The translations under genes were made by a program, and so were the position numbers. Below, piece after piece: positions 24,961 to 37,584 of a stretch of DNA of 64,000 nucleotides; position 1 is the first letter of the stretch, and each line of letters starts with the position of its first letter. The stretch lies in contig OY829328.1 in NCBI GenBank assembly GCA_963691655.1, forward strand, positions 14,524,704 to 14,588,703. Reading direction: 5' to 3'. A model generated the notes under the pieces. That model was not told the origin of the DNA. It saw only the letters and a list, made by a program, of their open reading frames with translations, and did not search any database. Origin of the DNA: Toxonevra muliebris. Taxonomy: Eukaryota > Arthropoda > Insecta > Diptera > Pallopteridae.

Positions 24961-25472
24961 TAGGGTAGCCAGATTTTGTATCTAAAAAATCAGTACATTG
25001 GGCTTGAATTGAGTACAAAAATCAATGATTATAAGCTCAATTTATAAACTCATTATAGCAAGTCTGTTTTTTTCCTTCCTCTAAAAAGTGAATTATAAAC
25101 TGAAAGTTCTTCACATTTTTTCTTCAGTTGGGAATGTTCCACTACCCTTAACATTCTTTCAATTTTACAAACCCTATATTCCTGTCTACATTTTCATTAA
25201 AAAAATTTATAGTAGATAAAAATTTAATAAAAAGGCTTAGGACCGTTTTCTCAATATCCGGTTAAGCACTAATCAGAACCTTAACTGTTGGTTAGTAGTA
25301 GTAATTAGTTCTGAATAGTGCGTAACTGAACATTGAGAAAACTAAAGTAATGTGTAATCCAAAAATTGGTAGATTTGTGTACTGATTTCAGAATTTTAAA
25401 ATCAGTACTTTTAAGAAAAATCCATGAAAATCAGTACATGTACTGACTAAATCAGTATGCCTGACTACCCTA
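24961..25472. mobile_element. hAT-like MITE, middle element of a nest
   Basis: The ends are TAGGGTAGCCAGAT at left and TAGGGTAGTCAGGC at right (reverse complement). The 8-bp flanks GTTAAGTG (24953-24960) and GTTTAGTG (25473-25480) differ at one base, fitting an aged 8-bp target duplication. Subterminal AATCAGTAC repeats are present. It is inserted in the pogo-like element and itself carries the palindrome 25245-25342. Confidence 0.7.
25245..25342. mobile_element. 98-bp palindromic MITE, innermost element
   Basis: GTTTTCTCAATATCCGGTTA and on to CAGAAC at the left is mirrored by GTTTTCTCAATGTTCAGTTA and on to CAGAAC from the right, about 35 bp with few mismatches. The whole unit can fold on itself. 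Confidence 0.75.
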
Positions 25473-26417
25473 GTTTAGTGATCAAATTGGAAATTAAAAA
25501 TTTAAAAAAAAAAAATATGTGATTATTTCTGTATAACGAATTTTTTATATAACGAAATAATTTTTTGGTCCTTTCCGATTACGCTATAGGGAAGATCGGT
25601 TGTATTTCGAAAAAAGGGACGACTTGAAAAATATAAGTAACTTCCTATATCAGGACTTTTTTAATCCATTCGGCATAGAAAATACCAGTTTTGAATTCTT
25701 TGTGTCGATATATTTGCTCACTTCTTCAATATTTCTTTTATGGCACTTTCTGACCAAAGATCCTAAATTGAATTGAGATCCGTTGCCTGAGGTAGTGTTT
25801 CCAAAAAGTCGTCCTGTTATATAGCAATGAGAGTATTTTTTATCGCTTGGGGCCAATATATTTATTGGCCAGTGACTTCCATGTTTATCACGTATTCTTC
25901 GGGTCGTTCTCTTTGTGAAATATAAAACAATCCACATGGCTCCCATTTTTGTTATTATGTGTACTGAAATAGACTAGAAGGTTTTACTACAAATCTTGAT
26001 CGAATATCGACTCGACTGTGATCGATCAGTTCGAATTATGTAGGCATAGTAATTTAATGAACTGAGAATAGCTCTATTGTGAATATTACGATAAATTTTT
26101 TTTCTACAATTTCATAGTTTTTTAAGTTTAATTTTGAGATTTTTTAATTAAAAAAATGTGCTCTGTTAAACTATGGTTCGTTAAGTTTGAAGAATGAGGA
26201 AGACCAAATAGAATTAGCAAGACTCCAAAGAGAAGCCTCATCATCAACGGAGGAACGCTTTGATTTATGTCTCAAATTGAGAGCAAAGGGCTTCCACAAG
26301 GAGTGCGCTGATATCCAAATACTCGTATTATAAAGTACGCCATTATGGCCATCAATTTCTCGAACTGCGCTTTGTTGCTGATGACTTTGGGCCTTTAAAA
26401 TTAAAAATGCATAATAG

Positions 26418-27091
26418 CATGTTCCCATTGAGCCGAAATTGTGTGGTTTCGATCATTTCCGTGGTTTCGGCTGAAACTGCATTGAAATGCTCAATTTCGG
26501 TATATAAAAATATGTCAAACGAAACCACGGAAATGAGGAGGTTTCAACGAAACAGCATTCGAAACCGCGCAAAAATCTAATGCAACCCTGAATGTGTTCA
26601 ATGAAATGAATATTGAAATGAATTTGCACTATTTCTACTCTGATATTTATATTTTGATTTGCTTACAACATGATTAATGTGGAAAAACAAAAATAAGAGG
26701 AGCTCATAGCCGAGGTATGCGCAGAAAAGATGAAGGAGCTACGTAAGGTAAAAAAACGGCAGTAAATATAAACAAAAAGTGAAGAAGCTGCGGCAGTAAA
26801 GCTGCGTAGTGGCTGCCGTTGAAGTAAAATAAGATACATAACAATTGACGCTTTTTCCTATAAACTTTTATTTCGTTGTTAAATATTTCGTTTATCATTT
26901 TGATTCTCTTCGTATTCAAATTTATTCAATATTAGCAATAATTATATTAGCCGCCGGCATTTTACAACAAGAAATAATCAATGAACTGTCGAACGAAACC
27001 ATAATCGAAACCAGCTGAACCAATGTGAACGATTGCGGTTTCGTTCGAAGCTTTTGCCGAAACTATGCAATTTGGGCTCAGTGAGAACATG
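26418..27091. mobile_element. MITE with 34-bp terminal inverted repeats
   Basis: The left end is CATGTTCCCATTGAGCCGAA and continues ATTGTGTGGTTTCG. The right end, reversed, is CATGTTCTCACTGAGCCCAA and continues ATTGCATAGTTTCG. About 29 of 34 positions agree. GAAACC/GGTTTC motifs recur inside in both orientations. There is no convincing transposase frame and the target duplication is unclear. Confidence 0.75.
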
Positions 27092-27572
27092 GTATAATGA
27101 CCCACCGCACGATTTATTCAAAAGAAAAAAAAGCGGATCAATCAGAAAATTCCGGGCAGCTGGACGATCAAAACGAAATTCACAATAGGTAAACTAAAAT
27201 TAGTTGATCGTTCATCGATAGCCATCTCGATCGAGATTCGCAATAAGTCCAATAATTTTGTCTCTTATAATTAACATGTTGCCGACATGCAGCTTCATTG
27301 TAACCTCCATATTTGGCAGATGGACTTGAATTCTTCGGAATTATTTACGCAATACGACGTATTATTAAAGTCAGGTTTGAAAAGGTTGAATTTTGTTTCC
27401 TCGTTGAATATTACCAAAAGAATATCGACCAAAAGTAAGTGCTGTGGTTTTTTCACTTTTGCGTGAGCTTTAGGTGCTTCCTTTAGTTTTCTCAGTTATG
27501 AATGGGGTGGTGCATGAATTACTACCATTGTAACTAGCAGCTCTTCAAGGTTATTCATATAATTTTATAAAG

Positions 27573-27941
27573 TGTGTTCACATGGAAGTTGAAAATCGAT
27601 TTTCGTTACCCAAAATTCGATTTTCAGAAAAGTCGTTCAGACGGCATTTGATTTTTCAGACACTTTTTACAAATAACTAATGTCATCATGTTTGGCAGAT
27701 ACCAAAAAAAGGACTAAATATTATAATAGATGGAATATTGTAGTAGCATTCTCTCAATTCTCTCAGAAATACAGTACATAGCGAAAAATCATAGCCAAAA
27801 ACTTTTTTCTTTGCAAATCGGCTGAAAATCAGATTTTCATTTGACAATTGTTCTATGACGAAAATGCAATTATCAAGGGATTTTCAGCCGAAATCGATTT
27901 TAGGCACTAAAATCAAATTTTCAGCCGCCATGTGGACATAC
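27573..27941. mobile_element. MITE with imperfect inverted ends
   Basis: GTGTGTTCACATGGAAGTTG at the left matches GTATGTCCACATGGCGGCTG from the right, followed by AAAAT and GATTTT on both arms. Internal GATTTTCAGCCGA motifs occur in inverted pairs. Non-coding. Confidence 0.65.
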
Positions 27942-27959
27942 TATTACGTATACTCCGTT

Positions 27960-29740
27960 GTATTCAGCGAGAGTTCTCTTAATCTGTAGAGCATTTGCGT
28001 CATAATTTGGGCTGTTTGATTATTTTATATTTTACTGTATTAACATGAGAGATCAATCAATTTCGGCAAATCAATATCAAGTAAAATTAAATTCTTACAA
28101 CAACATATTTAAATTGAACAGTCTGTAAACATCATAAGCATAATGAAATAAAAATATAACTATACAGATTCATAAGTAAATATATACTATAAATAACAAC
28201 AGGTTAAGAATTGTACCTAAAGTGTACTTTGGGCGAATAGCTGCACCTCAACTTCACTCTCCATATCTCAGTCATAATAACAATCAATATTGTATAACAA
28301 ATTTGATTCAAAATACAAACAATACATCACTTGTTTTTTTATTTTTAAAACGCAATATCACTTGTTTAGAATCACAATACAAGCTCAATACAAGCTTACA
28401 TAAGAATTTCGGTAGATCTTAATATGACTGACTCACTCATATGACAATTAGAAGTAACTAATTATAAAACAAAAAAAAGTTTAACTAAAAGCTAAGGTAT
28501 TTTATTGCCATTCATTTTATACAAAAGACATTCACGTATTAATTTCGTCATAATTACATTTGATAGCGCAATCAAGCTTTTGTGAATAAATCATTGCAGC
28601 AGTTCAGTATAGATTTTCCCTGCTCCTATCTCATTATAAATGGCTCATTTCAAAATTAGCAGCATTGCATAATGCTCGTGCATAATAAATGTGGAATTTA
28701 GTTAATAAATAAATACTCGTACGTACTATTGACAATTCTCTCAGTCTCTCTAATTCATGTCAACAACATGTTTACACACCATACCCATTCTGTCAATTTG
28801 CCAGTCAGTTTGCCTGCCTGAAAAAATGTCGTTGGCAACGATGACTCCAAAGTACACAATAATTATACTGATGGAGATTGGCACGAATAATGCCCATTTC
28901 GAAAGTAGTATGGGGCTTGTCGTTATATCTCCATCCACCCCTACTTTTTTGTTTGGTAGGTAGTACCTTTTCGTGTGGAGAAGCTCAATGCAAATGCCAT
29001 TTTATTTTCTTTTTTTTTCAGTTTTTCATGTTGTTTTTTCTGTTTTGTTTTGTTTTTATTTTATTTTTTTTGTGCCATTGCGGCGCATTAGTCCGTCAGG
29101 TGTCTTCGAGTTCGTCATCGCTGGCATTAGTGTCACTGTGAGACGTTTACATGGCAATGAGAGAGTTCATAAACGTGACGTATTTCATATTGTATTCATT
29201 CAGTTCAGCTCTGTTCCTTGTTCGTGTTTTTAAGTTCTGATGTTTATTTGTTTGTTTGTATGCTATCAAAACTTTTATTTATAACTCTTTAAATCGTAAA
29301 TATCACGTAATATCATAAGAAGCCAAAACCACAACACATTAAGTAGTTGGTTGTGGACTAGCAACTCATAAATATTAAAAAAAAAATAAAAATGTTTCAT
29401 ATTTCTGAGACTTTCTTTGTAGTAACTTTATTTCTATATTGCTTTGCATATGAACTGACAACGTCATTAATTTGATAAACAAGAAATTCAGAGCAAGCAA
29501 ATGCATTAATATTTGTAAAACTTTAATCTTTATGCGCCGTGGTATTTGAAAATTAACTGTTGTTCAGAATTTGTGGCATCCATAGTCATTATAGATCGGT
29601 CCATTAGATCAGAATTTGAGTAATATTGTGGAGAATTCAAGATTAAATACAGAAAAAACCCCACCCGTTTTCTATTTGAGAAATTTTTATTAATTTTTGA
29701 ACAATTCATCTTATAAATTTTTCTAAAGGTTTAAACTTAA
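27960..29740. other. Non-coding stretch
   Basis: AT-rich with T-rich runs near 29000-29070. Two overlapping short frames at 28750-28963, one per strand, cannot be told from chance. No gene supported. Confidence 0.45.
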
Positions 29741-29753
29741 CCCTTAGCTTAAC

Positions 29754-30115
29754 TTACAGCCAACACACTAGGATAAAGGCCCTATAAATGCCGAGCATTG
29801 TGTTGATTGGGGAAGGAAAATAGGTTAATGAGGGGAGGAAAGAGAGAGAAATATCTGTGAACGTTTGTTTTAAATTTGGAAAGGCCATAACAATCAGGAA
29901 AACTATTTGCAAGGAGCTTGTTCCATAAACGAGCTGTACGACAGAGAAAAGAATTATTTCCGTAATACCGTGTGTTGGAATACCTTTGTCCACGTGGAAT
30001 GCATAAGTTTCGCTTTTGGTTGGTGTAGCTTTGGAAAACACGCGAACTGGTGGTATCAAATCGCGTATTTCTGTAGAGCATTTACCATGAAAAAAGCGGT
30101 AGAATAGGGTCGCAC
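29754..30115 (-). pseudogene. C-terminal fragment of a non-LTR reverse transcriptase
   Basis: Two minus-strand frames joined by a shift carry the typical end of a Jockey/CR1-type polymerase: CSTEIRDLIPPVRVF, then RYYGNNSFLCRTARLWNKLL and FPDCYGLSKFKTNVHRYFSL. Only the last 110 or so residues remain. It differs from the 21.8-22.5 kb element, so it is an independent insertion. Confidence 0.75.
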
Positions 30116-30189
30116 AGGCCTTATTTTTTACAATGCTCCGAGAAAGGAATAGAGGTAGAAATCTCACTGTCTTTTATCAGTTTTATCGT

Positions 30190-31680
30190 TTAATATTGAA
30201 TACTGTCCTGGAGCTCCAGGTGCGTTCGTAGATTAGATATAGGTGGTGGAGATCATAAATCAAGTATTTCTTACACCGTTTTAGTAAACTGGGGCACTTG
30301 ACTGCTTCTTCCGATACGTCAAAAATATAATTATTCCAATTAACTTTATATTGGATGGGCATGTCCAGAACACAAAGAGTCAGGTCTTAAGCGCGTTGAA
30401 TTCAACTTTATTTGTCACTCAGAGGTGAACCATTCATAGCATGCCCTTTTTCTCTCAATATCCAAAGAGTTCGATCGTTTTGTGCAAGTGTATAAATGAC
30501 AAATGATGCTTTGATCCCAAATCAAGCGACAATTGTAAACAAATGAATGAATATATTGTACGTATAAAATATGAAATAAAATAAAAGTTTTCGTTATTCA
30601 CTTGTGTTCAAATCATATGCAAAATCTCTTAACTATAACATCAATATCGTTAAAATTATTTGTTTTTTGTATTTTTTAGAACCTTATTTTTAGTTTTTAA
30701 AACAAATGTGTGATAACTCATGTTTAGCATATCGTTCAGTAGATACAAAAAGCATCATGAAAAACACAAAAATCACAACAATGCGGAACAGTGGTCATCT
30801 TCTGAACGCGGCCAATGTAGCGGATCCGCGCTGTTATATTTGTTAAAAAATTAAAAACTTTCTATGAAAAAAAAAAAACGATGCACAATATAGTTATACT
30901 ACTCGTACTTACTTGTTTTTCAACTCAGCTAACTATCATCATAGTCTGTCATCGTATGCCCAGACTACGTTGTACATTTTAATAGAAATAAATATCAAAA
31001 CGACCCACGCTTGGATAACTACTAGCTGGGTACTTACTATTTTTAATGCAGTGAACACAATTTTCTTTTTAGCCACAAAAACAATCATAAGTGCATGAAA
31101 ATAACTTTGCTATAATCAAGTGGGATGAATTTTACGCGTAATTGCCTGCGATTCTCAAAATAGAAACTAACAAATTGAAAGTGGGTTTTACTCTCATATG
31201 CACAAATCGTTTGGTTTTGATATATGTGCAATAAATATGTATTCAACTAGCTTTCAGGTATATAATATGGAAAGATTTATATTCAGTCGCGGTTTGTAGA
31301 TAATTTTCCAAGAATGAATACAAACACTCACGTATTCTACATCGGTGCACTAATGCGATTTCCGTGTCATTAAATTGTTTGCAGTTGTGTTGAAATATAA
31401 AGAAGAACTCACAATTAATGTAATTTTCCGTAACGAACTTTGTAAAAATATTCATTAAAGTTCGGGAATGTTACTGTTGTGCTACTTCCTATGAAAGAGA
31501 AACCAACATTTAGTATATTTAAATGAATTGAATTAGTTTCATTTTATCTTAGAATCATTAAAATCGGACAGTGACCATCCTCTCCACCTATTATAAAATT
31601 AAAATAGTTGAAATTTATAATTTGCTAGGATTGCAAATTAAACATGTATTTGTAAAATGATATTGTTTTCAATTCCATCG
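30190..31680. other. Non-coding stretch
   Basis: AT-rich, with no frame or repeat pair that I can support. Confidence 0.45.
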
Positions 31681-31881
31681 CTGGAGAACGTTTGTGGAAA
31701 GACCTAAACTGGATTAAATAGCATTTAATCTTTGTGCTGCTCAAATGGGTTACCAATTAACCCTCTCAAAACTGATATTATTTTTCTCACCATTAGAACA
31801 AAAATTAATAATATTGCTTTTCAAGTACTCAGAAAATCACTGTTTAACTTTCTCACGAAGAAAAGTATCTGGAGTTATTCT

Positions 31882-31893
31882 GAATTTCAAGTT
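31882..31893. repeat. Target site duplication, left
   Basis: GAATTTCAAGTT, identical to 33116-33127, bounding the younger LINE. Its last two bases overlap the start of the LINE tail. Confidence 0.85.
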
Positions 31894-33116
31894 AGGTTAG
31901 GTTAGGTTGGAGTGGCAGCCTTCTGCTTGAAAGCACACTTAAGCACAAATTAGGCTCATTGTGATACCACAGTACGGCGCGACTCCCCCATTTACGGAGT
32001 GGAGAACCATGAGGATTCCATAATGAATCTGGCTATGTCCTTAATATTTACGGATGATAGCTCGGACAGACTAGTGAAGAAAGGTGAACCCAGGAGTTTT
32101 AGTCTCCTCCTGGCCAGGGATGGGCATTCGCACATGAAATGAAGGACTGTTTCTTCCTCCTCCTCAGAGCCGCAGCCCCGACAGAAGTCATTGAATGGCA
32201 GTCCAAGTCTTGCAGCATGTCTCCCCATTATGCAGTGTCCCGTGAGCACCGAAGTCGTTATGCTGATGGAGCTTCTGCTTAGGTTGAGTAGCTGTCTAGT
32301 ACGTTTATTGTCCATAGTGGTCCATGTTAGCCTGGTAATACCACAGGTATGCTCCGCTACCCAGGATCTTTTTGCTTCCTCAAGGTAGTTTTGCTTAATG
32401 GCTAATTTAATAAACGTAAGAGGGACACCAATGGTGCAGGTAGGTGATATATCTGTAAGTTGCGAGCCCTGTTTTGCTAACTCGTCGGCATTGCAGTTAC
32501 CTGAAATATCCATATGTCCAGGGACCCAATATAGGTGGACCTGAGAGTGACTCGACAACAAGTTGAGTGAAGATCGGCAGTCGAGAACAAGCTTTGATGT
32601 CGTGAAAACACTGGCAAGGGACTTGATTGCTGCTTGGCTGTCCGTGTAGATGCAGATATTCTTATCGAATGAATCGTTGCGAATAAGCCACTTGGACGCT
32701 TGATAGATAGCCATTACTTCCGCCTGAAAGACGCTGCAATGGTCAGGAAGTCGGAAAGAGAGTCTGAGATCTAGCTTACTAGAGAAGATGCCACAGCCGA
32801 CTCTTTCCTCCGATTTGGATCCATCTGTATAGATGTCAATTAAATTGTCAGTGACCACCTTGTCAATAACCCATTCCTCTCTACTGGGGATATGGGTGAA
32901 GAACGTGTGGTTTAAATTAGGGGTAGAGCAAATGTAGTCTACGTTAGTTGGTACGGACGTATCGTGGATTAAGATCTTGGCATGGCCCAGGTTTGACCGG
33001 GTCCAGCGAGTTAGGGCACTGAGTCTGACAGCAGAGCACTTAGCTTGTTGCTTGACCAGAAGTGAGGTTGGCAACCAATGAAGGATTGCGAAGAGAGCTT
33101 TCGTGGAGGTAGTACG
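31894..33116 (-). mobile_element. 5'-truncated LINE with RNase H, inserted in an older LINE
   Basis: The insertion is bounded by a 12-bp duplication (31882-31893 and 33116-33127). On the minus strand it consists of the end of the reverse-transcriptase frame, an RNase H domain, a Cys/His cluster, about 100 bp of 3' untranslated sequence (GTGGTATCACAATGAGCC ... GCCACTCC) and a tail of AACCT units rather than poly-A. It is truncated at 33116 within the polymerase C-terminal region. RNase H-bearing LINEs belong to the I, LOA, R1 and related groups. Confidence 0.9.
31992..33116 (-). CDS. LINE polyprotein C-terminus: RNase H and zinc knuckle
   Basis: The frame is open from the truncation point to the stop, about 374 codons. 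The Leu at 33074-33072 that could be read as a start is internal; upstream codons (RTTSTKALFAILHWL) are coding. Numbering from that residue, RNase H acidic residues are all present: D84 in IYTDGSKSEE, E119 in SVFQAEVMAI, D145 in IYTDSQAAIKSL and D197 in SGNCNADELAKQGS. The DFCRGC ... LHFMCEC cluster (297-317) is the C-terminal zinc knuckle of this LINE group. No stop or frameshift is seen, so the insertion looks recent, but without the polymerase it cannot move by itself. Confidence 0.88.
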   Translation of the reverse strand, partial: RTTSTKALFAILHWLPTSLLVKQQAKCSAVRLSALTRWTRSNLGHAKILIHDTSVPTNVDYICSTPNLNHTFFTHIPSREEWVIDKVVTDNLIDIYTDGSKSEERVGCGIFSSKLDLRLSFRLPDHCSVFQAEVMAIYQASKWLIRNDSFDKNICIYTDSQAAIKSLASVFTTSKLVLDCRSSLNLLSSHSQVHLYWVPGHMDISGNCNADELAKQGSQLTDISPTCTIGVPLTFIKLAIKQNYLEEAKRSWVAEHTCGITRLTWTTMDNKRTRQLLNLSRSSISITTSVLTGHCIMGRHAARLGLPFNDFCRGCGSEEEEETVLHFMCECPSLARRRLKLLGSPFFTSLSELSSVNIKDIARFIMESSWFSTP

Positions 33117-33127
33117 AATTTCAAGTT
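33116..33127. repeat. Target site duplication, right
   Basis: GAATTTCAAGTT, second copy of the duplication made by the minus-strand LINE insertion. Confidence 0.85.
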
Positions 33128-33989
33128 TGTATGTTTGAACTTAAGTTACCGAAGGCACTAGGAGAATATTGTCACTGCAGTGCTATTGTGGGGTTTATAT
33201 ATCTCCTGGTAAAGTATTAAGGCGGACAGTGCCGTTCTCTCTTTTCGTTTTTTATATGAACTTCTTCGCCCTCTTAAAATGGGAGCGTAAAAAGTTCATA
33301 CAAAGGTGAATCCGCCTTTATGGTTCTATAAACCAATCATCATCTTCGCATTCATAGTCTGATAGATCAAACTGAACGTTGGCTGCTAGTGAGCAGAGCA
33401 TAGTGACATTTGTTGCACGGTAATCTTTCCGGCGACTTATGGTTCACAATAAGATGCGTTACTGAACTCATCCCTGCTTGATGTTTTTGCCAAAGAAGAG
33501 AAAGTAAAAGTATTCTGTAGGCTTAAAGGCAATGATACGATATTTTATGGGTATTGATATCATTGTAGAAGATTAGCAATGCCATTGATAGTAATATCAA
33601 AACAGCACTATATTATAAAAATTTCTGAAGCCTAAGTCTGCTCTTAGACGGCTCTTAGTCTGCTCTTAGTTTCATGCAACTCTTAAAAATGTAGGGTAGA
33701 AGGAAGAAACGATAGGGACATCATTTTGATGAAACTTTCTGACGTTTTTGTTTCTATATTTTCATAGTTCCTTATCGATTAATTTAATTAGTCCCAATGT
33801 GTACGAGCTACATAAAACTTTAAAAGGGAGCACATCAAGATCTGTGCCAGAGTTATCAGTGCATTTTCGCAGATGGTTCCAAATCAGAATATATAGTTTT
33901 GGTTCTGGGGTATTCATTGAAACAGACACAGCTGATCTTCATTTATCACTTGGATTCTATGCTTATGTTCTTCAGTCATAAGTTTGTAA

Positions 33990-36900
33990 GTTTCTTCGTG
34001 AGTATAGATTTTTGTAAAACCATTCCCCAAAAGAAGAAAAAGAAGTAACACAAAATATATTGTATCTTTATCAGAGCCGTCGTAATTTCAAATAATAATT
34101 TGTTAATACTTTGTGTTTGGGTGCTCACTAACTTAAAAATTAACATATCATCACAAAACTTTTGCTAGAATTAGCGTAATTTTTCATGCAAAGCAAGTGT
34201 AAACAAAAGATTTTTTAGATTTTCGAAATGTTTCACATGCTAGTGCTGACGAAAAATAAAAAAATCTGACTAAACATGAATACATTCAGGAAATTTGGTA
34301 TCAGAAAAATAAAACAGAAATAATGAATTTGTAATAATAACACAATCGTTCACACCCACCGTGAGTGTGTATATTTAATTAATTGCTTAATATATTTTTG
34401 TCAAGTATGTGTACTGCGAAAACTTTTCTGAGTGTAAGAATAGAAATTTGAATGCACATTTTGAGTGTATGAGTGCGTAAGTGTGTGTGGAATGCGAATG
34501 AAGACAACAAAATGCCAAACGTTTGAACAACTTCGCTACAGAGAAAACAAATTAAAATATCGCGCGTATTCGCGTATATGTATGAATGTATGTATGTACT
34601 ATAAGTACACACCTACTTATAAATGCATATACGGGTATATGAATGAGGAAGCCCTTTCGTTAAAATTGTTGTACCTACATATATCGGCAATGAAAATGGT
34701 ATATGGTATATATTTAGGTTTAAATAGTTTTAGCACGCGACACTTCAATTGCTCTCCTGTGTGCACTTTTTGAAAGCAACCCACCATCATCATCAACTTT
34801 AAAGGAGTGAGAGAGTGTAAGTAAGAGAGTAGTGGTAAATGAGAGAAGCAACCCACTTCACTTGGAACGCAGGAAAGTAGTAAAGCCAAGCATCGCTGCT
34901 TACAATTCACTTACAAGATTACACTTACAGAAATGTATAAATTTTGTAAATATTTTCCTTACTCTGGAAGTATTTCGTTGATAAGAAGACGATAACAAGA
35001 AAAACAAAAAAGAAAACCCAAAAGAAGAAAAAAATGTCGGCTATGATTTTCAAAGGCAGCGTTGAATAGCGCGCGCGCTCATTTTCTTGTAGCAGTACAG
35101 GTGGAACGCCGAAAGAGAGTCTTAGGCAGTGGGTGGTGGAGGGAGGAGAAGCAATGAAGTGGAGTTGAACTGTGTATTGTCGGAATGCAGGAGTGTTTTT
35201 TGTTGTATTTATCATTTAAGTTTGTGTGAGAGTGTCTTCTATTGTAGAATGTTATATACCTACTTCAAATGTATGTGTGTATTACATGCGCTGTATTTGT
35301 GTATGTGCATATTTGGGTCTATGAAAAATCCACAGATTGACATTGAGAATACAAAAAATTTCGAAGTATATCGAGAGGAAATACAATTTTCTGCTGCTGG
35401 TTTACGTAGAGTTGTATTCGATTGTGTTATACATATAAATAAATATAGATTGTAAATGAGAGCAAATAGATTGAGGACAACTAGTCAAACAGGCAGCCTG
35501 ATAGACGAACTGGCATCTAGCTCTGGGCAAGTCAATAGCAAATGAGTAATAATTATTATGATATAATAGTATTAAACTAATAACTAGTGGCATTTACATT
35601 TAAATTACCTCAAAATATTAACGCTTTAAATGGTATTTACTATAGTTGTTGTTGCTGCTGCTGTTCCTCTGCTGCTTTTTTCCTATGTTGTATAATTGCA
35701 GAGCATTCAGCAGTTATTGCCTCTTTTGCTGCTGTTTTTGTTGTTGCTGCTTATTTGTTTTTGTTTTTGTTGTTGTTGTTTTTACAATGAACTGCTGCGC
35801 GGGTGGACTTAAGCTTATTTCTATTAATTTTATTTTATTTATCGACCATTCGATATATAGTTCTTATTTGATGGTTTGTGGTTGTATCTTGTTTTGCTTT
35901 CTTTCTTCTTCTTGTGGTAATTCTAAATTGAAACGCGTTACGTCAACAATTTGAAAAATAAATCAAAAGAATAATAAAGAAGAATCACAACAACAGCACC
36001 GACACAAACACACGCACGATAAAAAATAAAAAGAACTGAACTTAACGAGCTCTAAAGGCGGACGAATAAATTCAACGTTGTCACTTTATTCGAAATCGAA
36101 AAAACCTTTTTTTTTTCTTTTTTTTTGCGTTTGTATATCCGTAGATATTTGAATTTTTTATTTGTTTAACTAATTAAGTCAAAGTGGGAAAAAATTCTCC
36201 AGTTTGTCTACTACACGTTTCCGTTTATTTGGTTTTTATAAGCATATATGTAGGTACATATGTGTATTTAATTTATATTATTCTATTTAACTATTATTTA
36301 ATTCTCAAAATTGTATAGGTATAACAAATTTAGTACGAACGCGTGAGCTGTTTGTTGCTTCTGCCGTTACTGTCAAACGTATTCATGAGCGTGAGAATTG
36401 CAACTGAAACAAACTGTCACTGTCTCATTTCCAGCAGCAGTATCAGACTTTGCTCCAGCGCGTCGTTCTTCATGCTCTACCAACATTCCATTCCCGCAAA
36501 ATCTTCACTCTTCACCAGCTAGTGTATCTTTTTTGTTTTTGTTATAGTTGTTTTTGTAAGCCAGTTTTTCCAGTTTCTTACATGTTTTTTTCCATATGGA
36601 CAGCGAGTATAATTATCTCTTTTTATATATTGTTGCTGTTGTTGTTGTCTCTGCCTCTTTAACACCCATACACACACATACATCGCCCATACAATATGCA
36701 TTGACTGACAGTTGAAGTATCTAGTGGATTCATTTGCTCTTTTTTTTTTTTTTTTTTTTGGTATCGTTTTTTCATAATTTTAACGTAGTAGAGTTAAGTT
36801 TAGCTGAAGAAGCTTTATTGCTCAATTTCCGGTGGTTAATATGTCTAACAGTTTGACAGCCACTGTATTTACGCAGTTTGTTGGCTATTGTATTGAAAAG

Positions 36901-37560
36901 CTCTTAACAGAATGAGCTTTGTCAAATATTCCTAATATCACAAACACAACAAGTGCTTCTAAAAAACATTAATTGAAATATTTTATATTCTTCGTTTTAG
37001 AAACTTAATGAAAAGTAAAAACAACAACATAATAATAATACAGTGGTTGTCCAGCATAACAAATAGTGTTGCCAAACATCCCATTTTTACCGGTGCATCC
37101 CAGATATTTCATTAATTTATAAATGTTCCGCCTTTACAACAATTTTTTCAGATCTTATGGAATTTTAGTTTTTGCTTTTACGCTTATACTTAAATGTTTT
37201 AATATCTACTCATAAAAAGGGGATAATTTTGTTACTTAGTACTTAGTATTTAATGCAGCTCTGACTAAGAATGAAGAATCTAACACAGCAAGAGGTAAAA
37301 CGAAATAAAACAAATAAAAAATACAATAAAAATGGCAACCCTAATAAGGAATGATATAATGACCAGAGTCGTATGTACGTCTTAAATTCGTTATTTTGAA
37401 TAAATTTATTCCTGCATAATTATAAGAATAATAATAAGTTTAATTCATTTTGTAACATATTAATCCATTTATTTAAAAAAAAAGCAAACCAAAACATGGG
37501 TGATCAATACTACGTATGAAAAACAAATCAAACATTCCTTATATGAAATATCCCATTTTT
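33990..37560. other. Non-coding stretch with CTG/TTG-rich repeats
   Basis: Includes a TTG/CTG-rich stretch at 35645-35790 whose Cys-, Ala- and Val-rich frames are repeat artefacts. There are GA-rich patches near 34800 and 35110-35155, a CGCGCGCG run near 35070, and a long poly-T near 36740. The moderate-GC stretches at 35040-35190 and 36340-36500 could be regulatory, but no promoter motif is convincing. Confidence 0.45.
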
Positions 37561-37584
37561 TTAACGTTCGTTATTTAGAGTGCG

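Larger units (their letters stand above)
24640..25602. mobile_element. pogo/Tigger-like MITE, outer element of a nest
   Basis: The left end is CAGTCGAATTTCTGTTTAAC after a TA. The right end, read in reverse, is CAACCGATCTTCCCTATAGC, also bounded by TA. Internal ATAACGAA repeats and the GGTCCTTTCC box near the right end fit the usual layout of pogo/Tigger-type non-autonomous elements (family knowledge). The interior is interrupted by the element at 24961-25472. Confidence 0.65.
31690..33985 (+). pseudogene. Old LINE remnant interrupted by a younger LINE
   Basis: Sequence at 31690-31893 and again from 33116 to 33985 matches the LINE at 14.5-15.2 kb. The left part corresponds to the stretch after the YIDDV box (GCTGCTCAAATGGGTTACCA against the copy at 14798). 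The right part includes TCTGTAGGCTTAAAGGCAAT at 33523 and the RNase H start (FADGSKSEY) at 33868-33894. It is decayed by many stops. The gap between the parts is exactly the minus-strand LINE at 31894-33115. Confidence 0.75.

Noticed and set aside
28750..28963. Overlapping frames on both strands, one with a membrane-like segment
   Set aside because: Neither has a recognisable domain, and strand choice is arbitrary. Most likely chance.
35587..35954. Cys/Val-rich frames of about 100 codons
   Set aside because: Produced by TTG/CTG repeats; no Met context, domain or splice support.
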